Origin: Pontibacter ruber
GTDB lineage: Bacteria; Bacteroidota; Bacteroidia; Cytophagales; Hymenobacteraceae
Direction: 5' to 3'
DNA: 64,000 bases
Assembly: GCF_023630205.1 (NCBI RefSeq)
Contig: NZ_JALPRR010000001.1
Coordinates: 124,001-188,000, forward strand
This document shows positions 35,857 through 45,900 of the stretch, in pieces. Within the stretch, counting starts at the first letter, position 1. The number at the start of each line of letters is the position of its first letter. Under the pieces are notes generated by a model that saw only the letters and a list, made by a program, of their open reading frames with translations, was not told where the DNA came from and did no database searches. The position numbers were made by a program, and so were the translations under genes.

Positions 35857-38442
35857 ATGAAAAAACTTTACGCATTCGCTGTGGCGGCGCTGGCACTATT
35901 CAGCCAGCCTGTAGTAGCGCAGGCAGATCTGGGGTATTACCTGCCCAAAGAGGTAACCTATAACCCCGACATTCCTACACCCAAAGCCATACTTGGCTAC
36001 GAGGTAGGCGAATGGCACGCCAGCCACGACCAACTGGTAATGTTCATGCGCCAGATGGACCAGGTATCGGACCGCATTACCATGGAAGAGTATGGCCGCA
36101 CCCACGAAAACAGGCCGTTATACCTGCTTACCATCACCTCGCCTGAGAACCACAAGAACATCCAGAGTATAAAAGAACAACACAAAAAGCTGACAGATCC
36201 GAGCACTTCCGGCAACCTCGATGTCAAGAAAATGCCTGCAGTACTTTGGATGGGCTACAGCGTGCACGGTAACGAGCCAAGCGGCAGCAACGCCTCTTTG
36301 CTGGCTGTATACCACCTGGCTGCAGCACAAGGCCCGGAGATTGAGAAGCTACTAAGCGAAACAGTTATACTGGTGGATCCTTCCATCAACCCGGATGGAA
36401 TGAACCGCTTTGCCAGCTGGGTAAACACGCACCGCGGCAAGAACCTGGTTACTGACCCTAACAGTGAAGAATTCAGCGAAGCCTGGCCACGTGGCCGTAC
36501 CAACCACTACTGGTTCGACCTGAACCGCGATTGGTTACCGCTGCAGCACCCGGAGTCTAAAGGCCGATTGGCGAAGTTCCATGAGTGGAAGCCAAACGTA
36601 CTGACTGACCACCACGAAATGGGCACCAACGCTACGTTCTTCTTCCAGCCAGGTATTCCAAGCCGTAACCACCCGCTTACTCCTGCTAACAACTTTAAAC
36701 TGACGCAGAAGATCGGCGGCTTCCATGCCAAGGCTTTGGATAAAATTGGCTCGTTTTATTACACCGAAGAAAGCTACGACGACTTCTATTATGGCAAAGG
36801 CTCTACTTACCCGGATGTAAACGGCGCAGTAGGTATACTTTTCGAGCAGGCCAGCTCACGCGGACATGCACAGGAGAGCACCAACGGCGTCTTGTCTTTC
36901 CCGTTCACCATCCGTAACCAGTTTACCACTACCCTTTCTACGTTAGAGGCGGTGCAGAACATGCGCGAGGAGCTGCTGGCCCATCAGCGTGATTTCTACA
37001 AGGAAGCTGCGCAGGTTGCCCGTAAAGCACCTTATGCCGCCTATGTATTCGGCTCCGAAAAAGATAAGACACGCGCTTACCACCTGGCTGAGATCATCAA
37101 ACAGCACCAGATCGAAGTATACCGTCCGAAGGAATCTTTCAAGGTAGATAACGTGACCTATACGCCGGAGAATGCTTACATCGTGCCTACAAACCAGCCG
37201 CAGTACAAGCTGATCGAAGCCATGTTCGAGCGCCGCACCAAGTTTCAGGACAGCCTGTTCTACGACATTTCTGCCTGGACTTTCCCGCTGGCCTTTAACC
37301 TGGAGCACGCCAACATGAAGAGCCTGAAGAGCAGCCAGCTGGGCGAGCGCGTAACCGAACTTGCAATGCCGAAAGGCGAAGTTATAGGCGGTAAAAGCGA
37401 TTATGCTTACGTATTTGAGTGGTACGGTTACTATGCGCCTCGCGCCCTGAATACCCTGTTCCAGAACAGCGTGCAGGCCCGTGTGGCAACCGATAAATTC
37501 TCTACTGGCGACGGCAGAGAGTTTGACTACGGCACCATCATGATTCCGGTGAACGGACAGCAACAGAATCCGGAGCAACTTCACCAGCTTTTAACCAAAG
37601 TTGCTGCCGAAAACGGCCTTACTATTTACAACATGAGCACCGGCTTCAACCCGAAAGGTATAAAACTGGGCAGCCCGATGTTCCTGCCGCTTAACCAACC
37701 TAAAATTGCCATGCTGATTGGCGGTGGCGTGAACAGCAACGACATGGGTGAAGCCTGGCACCTGCTGGACCATCGCTTCAACATGACGCCTACCATGATG
37801 TCGTTGGAGACTCTGAACCGTAGCGGCATTAGCAAGTATAACGTGCTAGTAATGGCCGATGGCAACTATGGCGATATATCAGAGGCTGGCAAGAACAAGC
37901 TCCGTAGCTGGGTACAGAATGGCGGTACACTGGTAGCCCTAGGTGGTGCTGCAAAATGGCTGGCAGATAACAAGATCGGTAACATGGCATTTAAAGACGG
38001 TGCCAAGAACGACACTACCCGCCTGCCTTACGCCACCATGAGCAATAAAAACGGTGCTCAGGTTATCGGTGGCGCTATCTTCGAGGCCAACCTCGACCTG
38101 ACACACCCGCTTGGCTACGGTTACTACAACAGCAAACTGCCTGTTTTCCGCGACAACACCTACTTCATGGAGCCATCTAAGAGCCCGTTTGCCAATCCGC
38201 TGGTTTATACTTCTAAGCCATTGCTGAGCGGTTACATCTCCAAGCCAAACCTGAAGCAACTGCAGAACAGCGCAGCCATTACAGTTTCGTCTTTGGGCAG
38301 TGGCAAAGTGATCGCCATGACAGATAACCCGAACTTCCGCGCTTTCTGGTACGGTACCAACAAACTGTTCCTGAACAGTATCTTCTTTGGTCAGCTGATC
38401 AACGGTGGCTCAGCCCGCGCCGCCGAAGACGCACACGAGTAA
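35857..38442 (+). CDS. Secreted M14 family zinc carboxypeptidase, paralogue of the 22855 gene
   Basis: 861 residues. The signal peptide ends near residue 22 (PVVAQA). The M14 domain holds His137 and Glu140 in GYSVHGNEPSGS, DPSINPDGMNRF, the third ligand in LTDHHEMG (252-253), and a catalytic Glu candidate in GILFEQASSRGHA. A C-terminal amidotransferase-like region starts IAMLIGGGVNSNDMGEAW and includes GGTLVALGGAAKWLAD. The order of domains is the same as in the 22855 gene, with moderate sequence similarity, so the two are old paralogues rather than a recent copy. It is followed by a near-perfect 20-base-arm terminator. Confidence 0.93.
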   Translation: MKKLYAFAVAALALFSQPVVAQADLGYYLPKEVTYNPDIPTPKAILGYEVGEWHASHDQLVMFMRQMDQVSDRITMEEYGRTHENRPLYLLTITSPENHKNIQSIKEQHKKLTDPSTSGNLDVKKMPAVLWMGYSVHGNEPSGSNASLLAVYHLAAAQGPEIEKLLSETVILVDPSINPDGMNRFASWVNTHRGKNLVTDPNSEEFSEAWPRGRTNHYWFDLNRDWLPLQHPESKGRLAKFHEWKPNVLTDHHEMGTNATFFFQPGIPSRNHPLTPANNFKLTQKIGGFHAKALDKIGSFYYTEESYDDFYYGKGSTYPDVNGAVGILFEQASSRGHAQESTNGVLSFPFTIRNQFTTTLSTLEAVQNMREELLAHQRDFYKEAAQVARKAPYAAYVFGSEKDKTRAYHLAEIIKQHQIEVYRPKESFKVDNVTYTPENAYIVPTNQPQYKLIEAMFERRTKFQDSLFYDISAWTFPLAFNLEHANMKSLKSSQLGERVTELAMPKGEVIGGKSDYAYVFEWYGYYAPRALNTLFQNSVQARVATDKFSTGDGREFDYGTIMIPVNGQQQNPEQLHQLLTKVAAENGLTIYNMSTGFNPKGIKLGSPMFLPLNQPKIAMLIGGGVNSNDMGEAWHLLDHRFNMTPTMMSLETLNRSGISKYNVLVMADGNYGDISEAGKNKLRSWVQNGGTLVALGGAAKWLADNKIGNMAFKDGAKNDTTRLPYATMSNKNGAQVIGGAIFEANLDLTHPLGYGYYNSKLPVFRDNTYFMEPSKSPFANPLVYTSKPLLSGYISKPNLKQLQNSAAITVSSLGSGKVIAMTDNPNFRAFWYGTNKLFLNSIFFGQLINGGSARAAEDAHE

Positions 38443-38461
38443 GTATAAAGTATAGTTTTAC

Positions 38462-38503
38462 AAACCAGAAGAGCCGGCGCAGTTGCGCTGGCTCTTCTGG
38501 TTT
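38462..38503 (+). terminator. Terminator of the second M14 gene
   Basis: Arms of 20 bases (38462-38481 and 38484-38503) pair with a single G-T wobble around a two-base loop. The core is GAAGAGCC...GGCTCTTC and the flanks are AAACC/GGTTT. Confidence 0.9.
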
Positions 38504-38644
38504 AAGTACCTCCTGCTCCTTGACCCCTATGTTTTAGTTTCTACAAATGTATGTTAATTAGTACGCACCAGAATTACTAAATCTACAGGCAGATTCCCCT
38601 ACCTGCAGCAGGTCTTGTCATTCCATAAAACATCAGTTCATGGC

Positions 38645-38808
38645 GCGAGCGTCCTCGTTCGCACTATAATTAAATTAGTACTGCTCTTTCGGACTTCCAA
38701 GTCCAAAAACTTTCTGCCGGGGACTTGGAAGTCCGCAGCAGAGAAAGTTCCGGACAAGGATGTCCGGAACAGCAATAGTAGACTGGCGCAGGCAGACGCT
38801 TGCGCCAG
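38645..38808. repeat. Composite hairpin repeat element 2
   Basis: Five consecutive mini-hairpins in a 550-base interval between convergent genes: GCGAGCG-TCCT-CGTTCGC (38645-38662, one G-T pair), GGACTT-CC-AAGTCC (38691-38704), GGACTT-GG-AAGTCC (38721-38734), TTCCGGACA-AGGA-TGTCCGGAA (38748-38769), and CTGGCGCA...TGCGCCAG (38783-38808). The second and third are inverted copies of each other, with CGGACTTCCAAGTCC shared. The block contains CTGCTCTTTCGGA (38681-38693), also present in element 1 at 16395-16407, which makes the two the same family. An open frame across it has no protein features. Confidence 0.78.
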
Positions 38809-38919
38809 AACAAGTCGAACACAAAAGCTTAACGTGATAGCAATGGTGAGAACATGCAACAGGGACATCTTTGAACGTTATAAAACTCACTTGAAACATC
38901 GCGAAGTCAAACTTTAACA

Positions 38920-38961
38920 AAAAGAGAAAGGCCAACGCATTTGCGCTGGCCTTTCTCTTTT
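38920..38961 (-). terminator. Terminator of the porP gene
   Basis: Arms 38920-38939 and 38942-38961 (AAAAGAGAAAGGCCA-A-CGCA / TGCG-C-TGGCCTTTCTCTTTT) pair with one mismatch and a TT loop. On the minus strand the right arm ends in a run of T. It lies 31 bases after the porP stop. Confidence 0.88.
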
Positions 38962-38992
38962 ATACCACTTGCCAGAGCAAGTATGAAGTATA

Positions 38993-39946
38993 CTATTGCT
39001 TCAACCTGTAACCGAACGTGATCTCGTGCGAGCCGGCGCTGTGGTGGCGCATACGGGAAACCGTGATGTCATACGAATAGCTAAGCTGGTATTGCTCCAG
39101 CATCTGGATGCCCGCCATACCTACCAGCGCATCCTGAGTACGGTACGACAGGCCCGCCCATACCTGGTCGTCATACTTGTCTTTGCGTCTGCTTTTATCC
39201 AGGCTGTAGATACCTTTCACGTTGATGTCTACCTGCACCGGCGCCGGATTTACATACTTCAGCAAGAAAGACGGCTCCACAGTAAGCTTTCTGTTTACAT
39301 CAAACCTGTAACCTGCTGACAGGTACCAGTGGCGCGACAGGCGGCTGGGCTCCTCAGAACCTTCTACCTCGTTGATCTTATTGCCCAGGGCCTGAAACAG
39401 GGAAGCACCTACAAAGAACTCCTCCGAATGCAGCAAAGTACCCACGCTCAGGTCCGGCATAAAAGCATCGATACGGCCTGCGTTGGTAACCGGGTCGCGC
39501 TCATTGGAGCCATCGGCCAGTTGTATCTTGTTCGGGTCGAAACGGAACTGCTGGAACCCTGCAAACAGTCCGGAAGACAAGTATACTTTCCGGTTCAGCG
39601 GCACATGGTACGCATACGATAGCAACATGCCGGTACGGGTGGTTGGGCCGGTGTTGTCGGTGTAGGCGTAGCCCCCGGCCCCGTGGTAGGGCTGGGCTCT
39701 CCTGCGTCGCAACTGCTGTTTGAACAGGGCTGTTTCGCCGCTAAGGTAAAAAGTTTTAGGCGCGCCCTCAAACCCCACCCACTGGTTACGAAAGCCTGCT
39801 TTAAAGTTCCAGTCTTTCTCGAAGCCCGAAACGGCCGGGTTCAGCAGGTAATAATTGGTCATGTACTGGCTGTACAGGGCTTTCTGCTGGGCCACGGCAA
39901 CCGGGCCCAGAATCAGAAAGCATATGATAAGAATATAATTTTTCAT
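38993..39946 (-). CDS. PorP/SprF family type IX secretion-associated outer membrane protein
   Basis: A 317-residue protein with a signal peptide ending AVAQ (about residue 19), followed by the family signature QKALYSQYMTNYYLLNPAVSG. The rest is amphipathic beta-strand sequence with many aromatic residues ending HEITFGYRLKQ, as in the PorP/SprF beta barrel. In Flavobacterium johnsoniae SprF is needed for display of the adhesin SprB, and related proteins pair with type B CTD cargo. It lies 25 bases after the giant SprB-like gene, so the two form an operon and this is the likely dedicated anchor or translocation partner. Confidence 0.95.
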   Translation of the reverse strand: MKNYILIICFLILGPVAVAQQKALYSQYMTNYYLLNPAVSGFEKDWNFKAGFRNQWVGFEGAPKTFYLSGETALFKQQLRRRRAQPYHGAGGYAYTDNTGPTTRTGMLLSYAYHVPLNRKVYLSSGLFAGFQQFRFDPNKIQLADGSNERDPVTNAGRIDAFMPDLSVGTLLHSEEFFVGASLFQALGNKINEVEGSEEPSRLSRHWYLSAGYRFDVNRKLTVEPSFLLKYVNPAPVQVDINVKGIYSLDKSRRKDKYDDQVWAGLSYRTQDALVGMAGIQMLEQYQLSYSYDITVSRMRHHSAGSHEITFGYRLKQ

Positions 39947-39971
39947 AAAACTGATGGGTTAAAAGCGAAAC

Positions 39972-42900
39972 TTAACGCATGATGGTCACTGATCTCTTAA
40001 GTGGCGCTTCGGAGTTGCCGAACTCAATGATGCAGTAGTAGGTGCCGTCTGGCAGTCGCTTACCGTTATGCGTTCCATCCCACTCTGTCTTGTAACCTAC
40101 CGCTTCAAATACAAGGCTTCCCCAACGGTTGTACACCGTTACTTTACAGTTAGGGTAGAGCAACGAGAGGTTCTTCAATACCCAGCGATCGTTGATGCCG
40201 TCTCCGTTCGGCGTGAAACCGTTCGGGATATCCAGCTTACCTGTTTCATGTTCCGGATCTTCCGGGTTCTCTGGGTTTTCAGGATTCTCAGGAGTAACCT
40301 CCACTTCTGTTTCGATGGTAAAGGTGGTTTGTGCTGTACAGCCTTTGCTGTCTTTTGCTACCAGTGTATAAGTACCACCTGCCAGGTTCGTGAAAACCGA
40401 ATCAGAAGTAAAGTTGCCGTTGTTGAGCTGGTAAGTATAAGGGCCCGTACCACCGCTGATGGTTGTTACCGCGGCGCGGCCGGTAGCTGCTGTTGCAGAG
40501 GCTTTAGCCTGTGGCGTTACCTTTACAACGACCGGCGTGGTTGCCTCCATCTTCACAGCTGTAGTATAAGTACAGCCTTTGGCATCTTTTACTACCAGGG
40601 TATAATCGCCTGGCGCCACACCTGTTATGGTGGTAGCAGCCGAGAAATTTTTACCATCCAGCGAGTAAGTATAAGGAGCGGTACCACCACTCACTTCGCC
40701 TACTACAACCTGACCCGTAGCCTGGCCGCAAGCACCCGGTTCGGCAGTAGCTTTCAGGTTAGTGATAGGTGCGCTGTTCTGAAGGGTAACGGTTTCGATA
40801 GCGATACAGCCTTTGGCGTCTTTAACTGCCACCTGGTAAGTACCCTCTGCCAGAGCCGTAAATTCTGCTGCGGCCTGGTAGTTGTTTCCGTCGATCGAGT
40901 AAGTATAAGGGGCTGTTCCACCCACTACCTGGCTAATCGAGATCCTGCCATTTTTATCTCCGCAGCTGGCGTCGGTGCCGGTAGCCGTGAAGCTTTCCGG
41001 GCCTCCGTTGTTCTCCACTTGCTGCTGCAGCGTAATGGTACATCCTTCCGCATCCTTGATGGTAACGGTGTAGCTGCCGGCGGCAAGGTTTCGGAACGTG
41101 GCCGAAGCCTGGAAAGTAGTACCGTTGATGCTGTAGCTAAGCGGTTGGGTACCGCCTGTTACCGATGAGATGGTGAGAGAGCCGTTGCTTACGCCGCAGC
41201 TAGCAGCAGTTGCCGTTGCTACAGCCTCCTTAGGACCTTTCACGCCGACTGTAACGGTTGCTTTTGTGCGACAGCCGCTGGCGTCTTTGGCGTATACTTC
41301 GTACTCGCCCGGAGCCAGCCCAGTAAAGGTAGCGGCCGCCTGGTAGTTGTTGCCACCCAACGAATAAGTATAAGGAGCCACGCCACCGGTTACACCACTC
41401 ACGGTTACGGTACCGTTGTTCGTCGTGCAGGAAGATTCCGTAGCAGCAGCTGTAAGTCCTGCCGGTCCTTTCAGGTTCTCTACCACCACTTTTCTGGTGA
41501 TCGTGCAGCCGTTGGCATCCTTCACAGTTACAGTATACTCGCCTGCTGCCACAGCTGTAAAGTTACCTGTAGCCTGGAAGTCGGTGCCGTTGATGGAGTA
41601 GGTATAAGGAGCTGTTCCACCGGCTGCGCCGCTTACGGTAATGGTACCGTTGTTTTCGCCGCAGGTAGCTTTGGTTGAAGCCACGTCAAATCCGGTAGGG
41701 CCGTCTATGTTCCCGATCACTACCTGCTTGGCAAAGGTACAGCCATTGGCATCTTTTACCGTGATGGTATAAGTACCAGCTGCCATACCGGTTAGCGTAG
41801 CGGAAGCCTGGAACGTAGAGCCGTCTTTGCTGTACGTGTAAGGACTTGTACCGCCCGTTACATTACTTACTACCACCTGACCGTTGCTGCTTCCACACGT
41901 TGCAGACTGAGCTGTTAAGGCAACTCCCTCCGGTCCGTTGGTGTTCGTTACGATCACTGCCTTGGCGAAAATACAGCCGTTGGCATCTTTCACGGTTACC
42001 TGGTACTCTCCGGCCGCAAGTGCTGTGAAAGCAGCAGACGACTGGAATGCGGTGCCATTGATCGAATAAGTATAAGGAGCGGTACCGCCTGTTACCCCCG
42101 TCACACTGATCTGGCCGTTGCTGTTACCACAGGTTGTGGACTGAGCTGAGGCTACCAGGTCAGACGGACCGGCTACATCGGTTACTTCAATGGTTTGGGT
42201 GTGAGTACAGCCGTTTGCGTCTTTCACTGTTACGGTATACTCTGCTGCTGCCAGCCCTGAGAAGGAAGCTGCGCTCTGGAAGGCACCACCGTTCAGGCTG
42301 TACGTATAAGGAGCTTTTCCACCGTTGACAGAGGTAACGGTTATACTTCCGTTCTCTCTTCCGCAGGTAGAGCTGCCGGCTGAGGCCACAAAGCTGCCCG
42401 GGCCGGTTTTATCAACTTTCACCGTTGTGCTCACTTCACATCCGTTGGCGTCTTTCACCGTCAGGGTATACTCTCCTGAAGCTAAAGCCGCGAAGGTGGT
42501 GCCTGTCTGGAAGTTGTTGCCATTGATCGAGTAGGTATAAGGAGCAGTGCCACCGGTTACGGTGCCTACTGTTATACTTCCGTCGTTATCGGCACAAGTG
42601 GCAGCCTGAGCGTTTGCCGCTACCGCTGAAGGACCAGCAACATCAGACACCGTGAAGGCTTTGGCGAACGTACAGCCGTTGGCATCTTTTACTGTGATGG
42701 TATGGCTGCCCGCTGCAAGCTCTGTAAAGGTTGCCGCAGCCTGGAAGTTCACGCCATCCTTGCTGTAGCTGTAAGGAGCCGTACCGCCCGTTACGCCGCT
42801 TATAGTCAGTGCACCGTTAGCAGCACCGCAGGTAGACGCTTTAGCAGAAGCTACCAGATCTGCAGGACCGGCGATGTTATCTACTTTCACTTCTTTAGAG

Positions 42901-45900
42901 AAAGTACAGCCGTTGGCGTCTTTCACTGTCAACGTATAGGTTCCGGCCTTTACTCCCTCAAATTTAGTAGCAGCCTGGAAGCTGGTACCGTTGATGGAGT
43001 ACGTATAAGGAGCCGTACCACCTGCTACTCCTGTCACGCTGATGCTGCCGTTGCTGCCGCCACAGGTAGACGAAGTGCTGGCCAGCGTCAGTCCTGTTGG
43101 CCCGGTCACATCTTCCACCTCCACTACTTTCGACATCACGCAGCCGTTGGCATCTTTTACAGTGATTGTATGTTTACCGGCAAGCAGGCCTGTTAAAGTA
43201 GCTGAAGCCTGGAAGGTAGTACCGTCTTTGCTGTAGCTGTAAGGAGCAGTTCCTCCCGCCACAGCGCTAACCGTAACACTGCCATTCGCACGTCCGCAGC
43301 TGGATGCCTGTGCCGTTGCTGTAAAATCAGACGGGCCGGGAATATCACTCAGCGTTACCGTTTGTACATACGTACAGCCGTTGGCATCTTTCACCGTTAC
43401 CTGGTAATTGCCGGCAGCCAGTGTATTGAAGGTAGCTGCGCTCTGGAAGTTTGTGCCGTCTATACTATATGTATAAGGAGCTGTACCACCCGTTACACGG
43501 CTGATGCTGAACTCACCGTTGCTGTTACCGCAGGTAGTTGACTTCACTGCAACTGCCAGCTCAGACGGGCCAGCAACGTCGCTTACCTGCACCTGACGGC
43601 TTACGCTACAACCTTTGGCATCTTTCACCCAGATCGTATGGCTACCTGCAGCCAGGTCGGTTAATGTTCCCGACGCCTGATAGTTCACACCATCTTTACT
43701 ATAAGTATAAGGAGCAAAGCCACCTGTTACCGCGCCAACCGTGATCGTAGCGTTTTTACCGCCACAGGTAGAGGCAGTAGTTGTGCTCGCGAAAGTTGTA
43801 GGGATGTTCTTGCTGATCGTTACGGTGGTAGTCACGGTACAGCCATTAGCGTCTTTAGCCGTTAGGGTGTAAGCACCGGAAGCTAACCCGCTGAAGCTGG
43901 TACCTGCCTGGAAAGCAGCACCGTTGATGGAGTAAGTATAAGGAGCCGTGCCACCTGTTACGGCACCTGCCGATATACTTCCGTCGTTGTCTGTGCAGCT
44001 GGCTGGCTGCGATGTAGCTGCCACTGCCGTAGGCCCACCTATGTTAGACACCGTGAAGGCTTTGGTAACCGTACAGCCGTTGGCATCTTTTACTGTAATA
44101 GTATGGCTGCCCGCTGCAAGCTCTGTAAAGGTTGCCGCAGCCTGGAAATTCACGCCATCCTTGCTGTAGCTGTAAGGAGCCGTACCGCCCGTTACGCCAC
44201 TTACCGTCAGTTCGCCGTTGGCATCGCCGCAGGTAGTTGCTTTGGTAGTAGCTGTCAGTTCAGTCGGGCCGGCGATGTTATTTACTGTTACCTTCTTGCT
44301 GAAGGTACAGCCTTTCGCATCTTTCACGGTAACCGTGTACTCGCCTGCCAGCACTGCTCCGAAACGTGTCTCTGTCTGGAAGCTGGTACCGTTGATGGAG
44401 TAGGTAAAAGGAGCTGTACCGCCTTCTACTCCTGTCACGCTGATCTGGCCGTTATTGCTGCCGCAGGTAGATGAAGCAGTAGCCAGTGTCAGGTTGGCCG
44501 GTCCGGCGATGTTCTCTATTTCTATTTCTTTGGCGAAGGTACAGCCGTTGGCATCTTTCACCGTGATGGTGTGCTTACCAGCAGCCAGCCCTGCAAATGT
44601 AGCCGAAGCCTGGAAGGTAGTACCGTCTTTGCTGTACGAATAAGGAGCCGTACCGCCCTGCACTTCGCTCACGCTGATGCTGGCATTGCTGTTACCGCAG
44701 GTCGATGAAGCGCCTGCCAGCACCAGATTATTCGGCCCTGCCACGTCTTCTACTACGACAGCGTTTGTACCCAAACAGCCGTTGGCGTCTTTCACCGTAA
44801 TGGTGTAGTTGCCAGCCAGCAGGTTTTCAAATACAGTGGATGCCTGGAAGGTAACTCCGTCTTTGCTGTAAGTATAAGGGCCAACACCGCCGGTAGTACC
44901 GCTCACCGTGATCGTACCGTTTGCAGCGCCGCAGGTAGTGGCTTTTGCTTTTACTGTGAAAGCAGGTCCTGCCACATTGCTGACAGCCACCTCTTTGGCA
45001 AACGTGCAACCGTTGGCATCCTTTACAGTGATGGTATAAGTACCCGCAGCCAACCCTGTGAACGAAGCCGAAGCCTGGAAGTTAGAAGCGTCTTTGCTGT
45101 AGGTATAAGGAGCCGTACCACCCGTTATGCCGCTGATCGTTACCTGCCCGTCGCTTCGGCCGCAGGTAGAAGCAGTGCTGTTGCTGGCGAAATTGGTTGG
45201 TACATTCTTCGTAACTGTAACGGAAGTAGTCACGGTACAGCCGTTGGCGTCTTTAGCCGTTAGGGTGTAAGCCCCTGAAGCCAGTCCGTTAAAAGTAGTT
45301 CCGGCCTGGAAGGTGGTACCGTTAATCGAGTAAGTATAAGGAGCTGTTCCGCCGCTTACGGCACCTACGGTTATACTTCCGTCGTTGTCGGCGCAGGTAG
45401 CCGGTCTGGTTGCGGAAGCAGTAACTGCTGTTGGTCCGCCCACATTGGATACAGCAAAGGCCTTAGACACTGTACAGCCATTGGCATCTTTTACCGTGAT
45501 AGTGTGATTACCTGCTGCCAGGTTAGTGAAGGTTGTAGAAGCCTGGAAGTTTACGCCATCCTTGCTGTAGGAATAAGGAGCCGTACCGCCGGTAACGCCG
45601 GTAATGTTCAGGCCACCGTTGGCAGCGCCGCAGGTAGCAGAAGTAGCATTTGCTGTCAAAGCTGTCGGGCCTGCTATGTTTTCTACCGCTACTGCTTTCG
45701 CAAATGTACAACCGTTGGCATCTTTCACGGTAAGGGTATACTCGCCTGCCAGCACCGACCCGAAAGTAGCAGCTGTCTGGAACGTTTTGCCATCTATACT
45801 ATAGGTATAAGGAGCCGTACCACCCGCTACTGCACTTACGGTTATACTTCCGTTGCTGGCACCGCAGGTAGAAGAGGCACTGGCCAGCGTCAGGTTATCA

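Noticed and set aside
38615-38917. 100-codon plus-strand open frame between the second M14 gene and porP
   Set aside because: It is built across the hairpin repeat element and consists of inverted-repeat translation with no domain features.
40068-41168. 366-codon plus-strand open frame opposite the giant adhesin gene, with several other long antisense frames to about 50 kb
   Set aside because: They are antisense shadows of the in-frame repeat array. Their sequence repeats with the same 233-base period and they lack independent start signals or family features.
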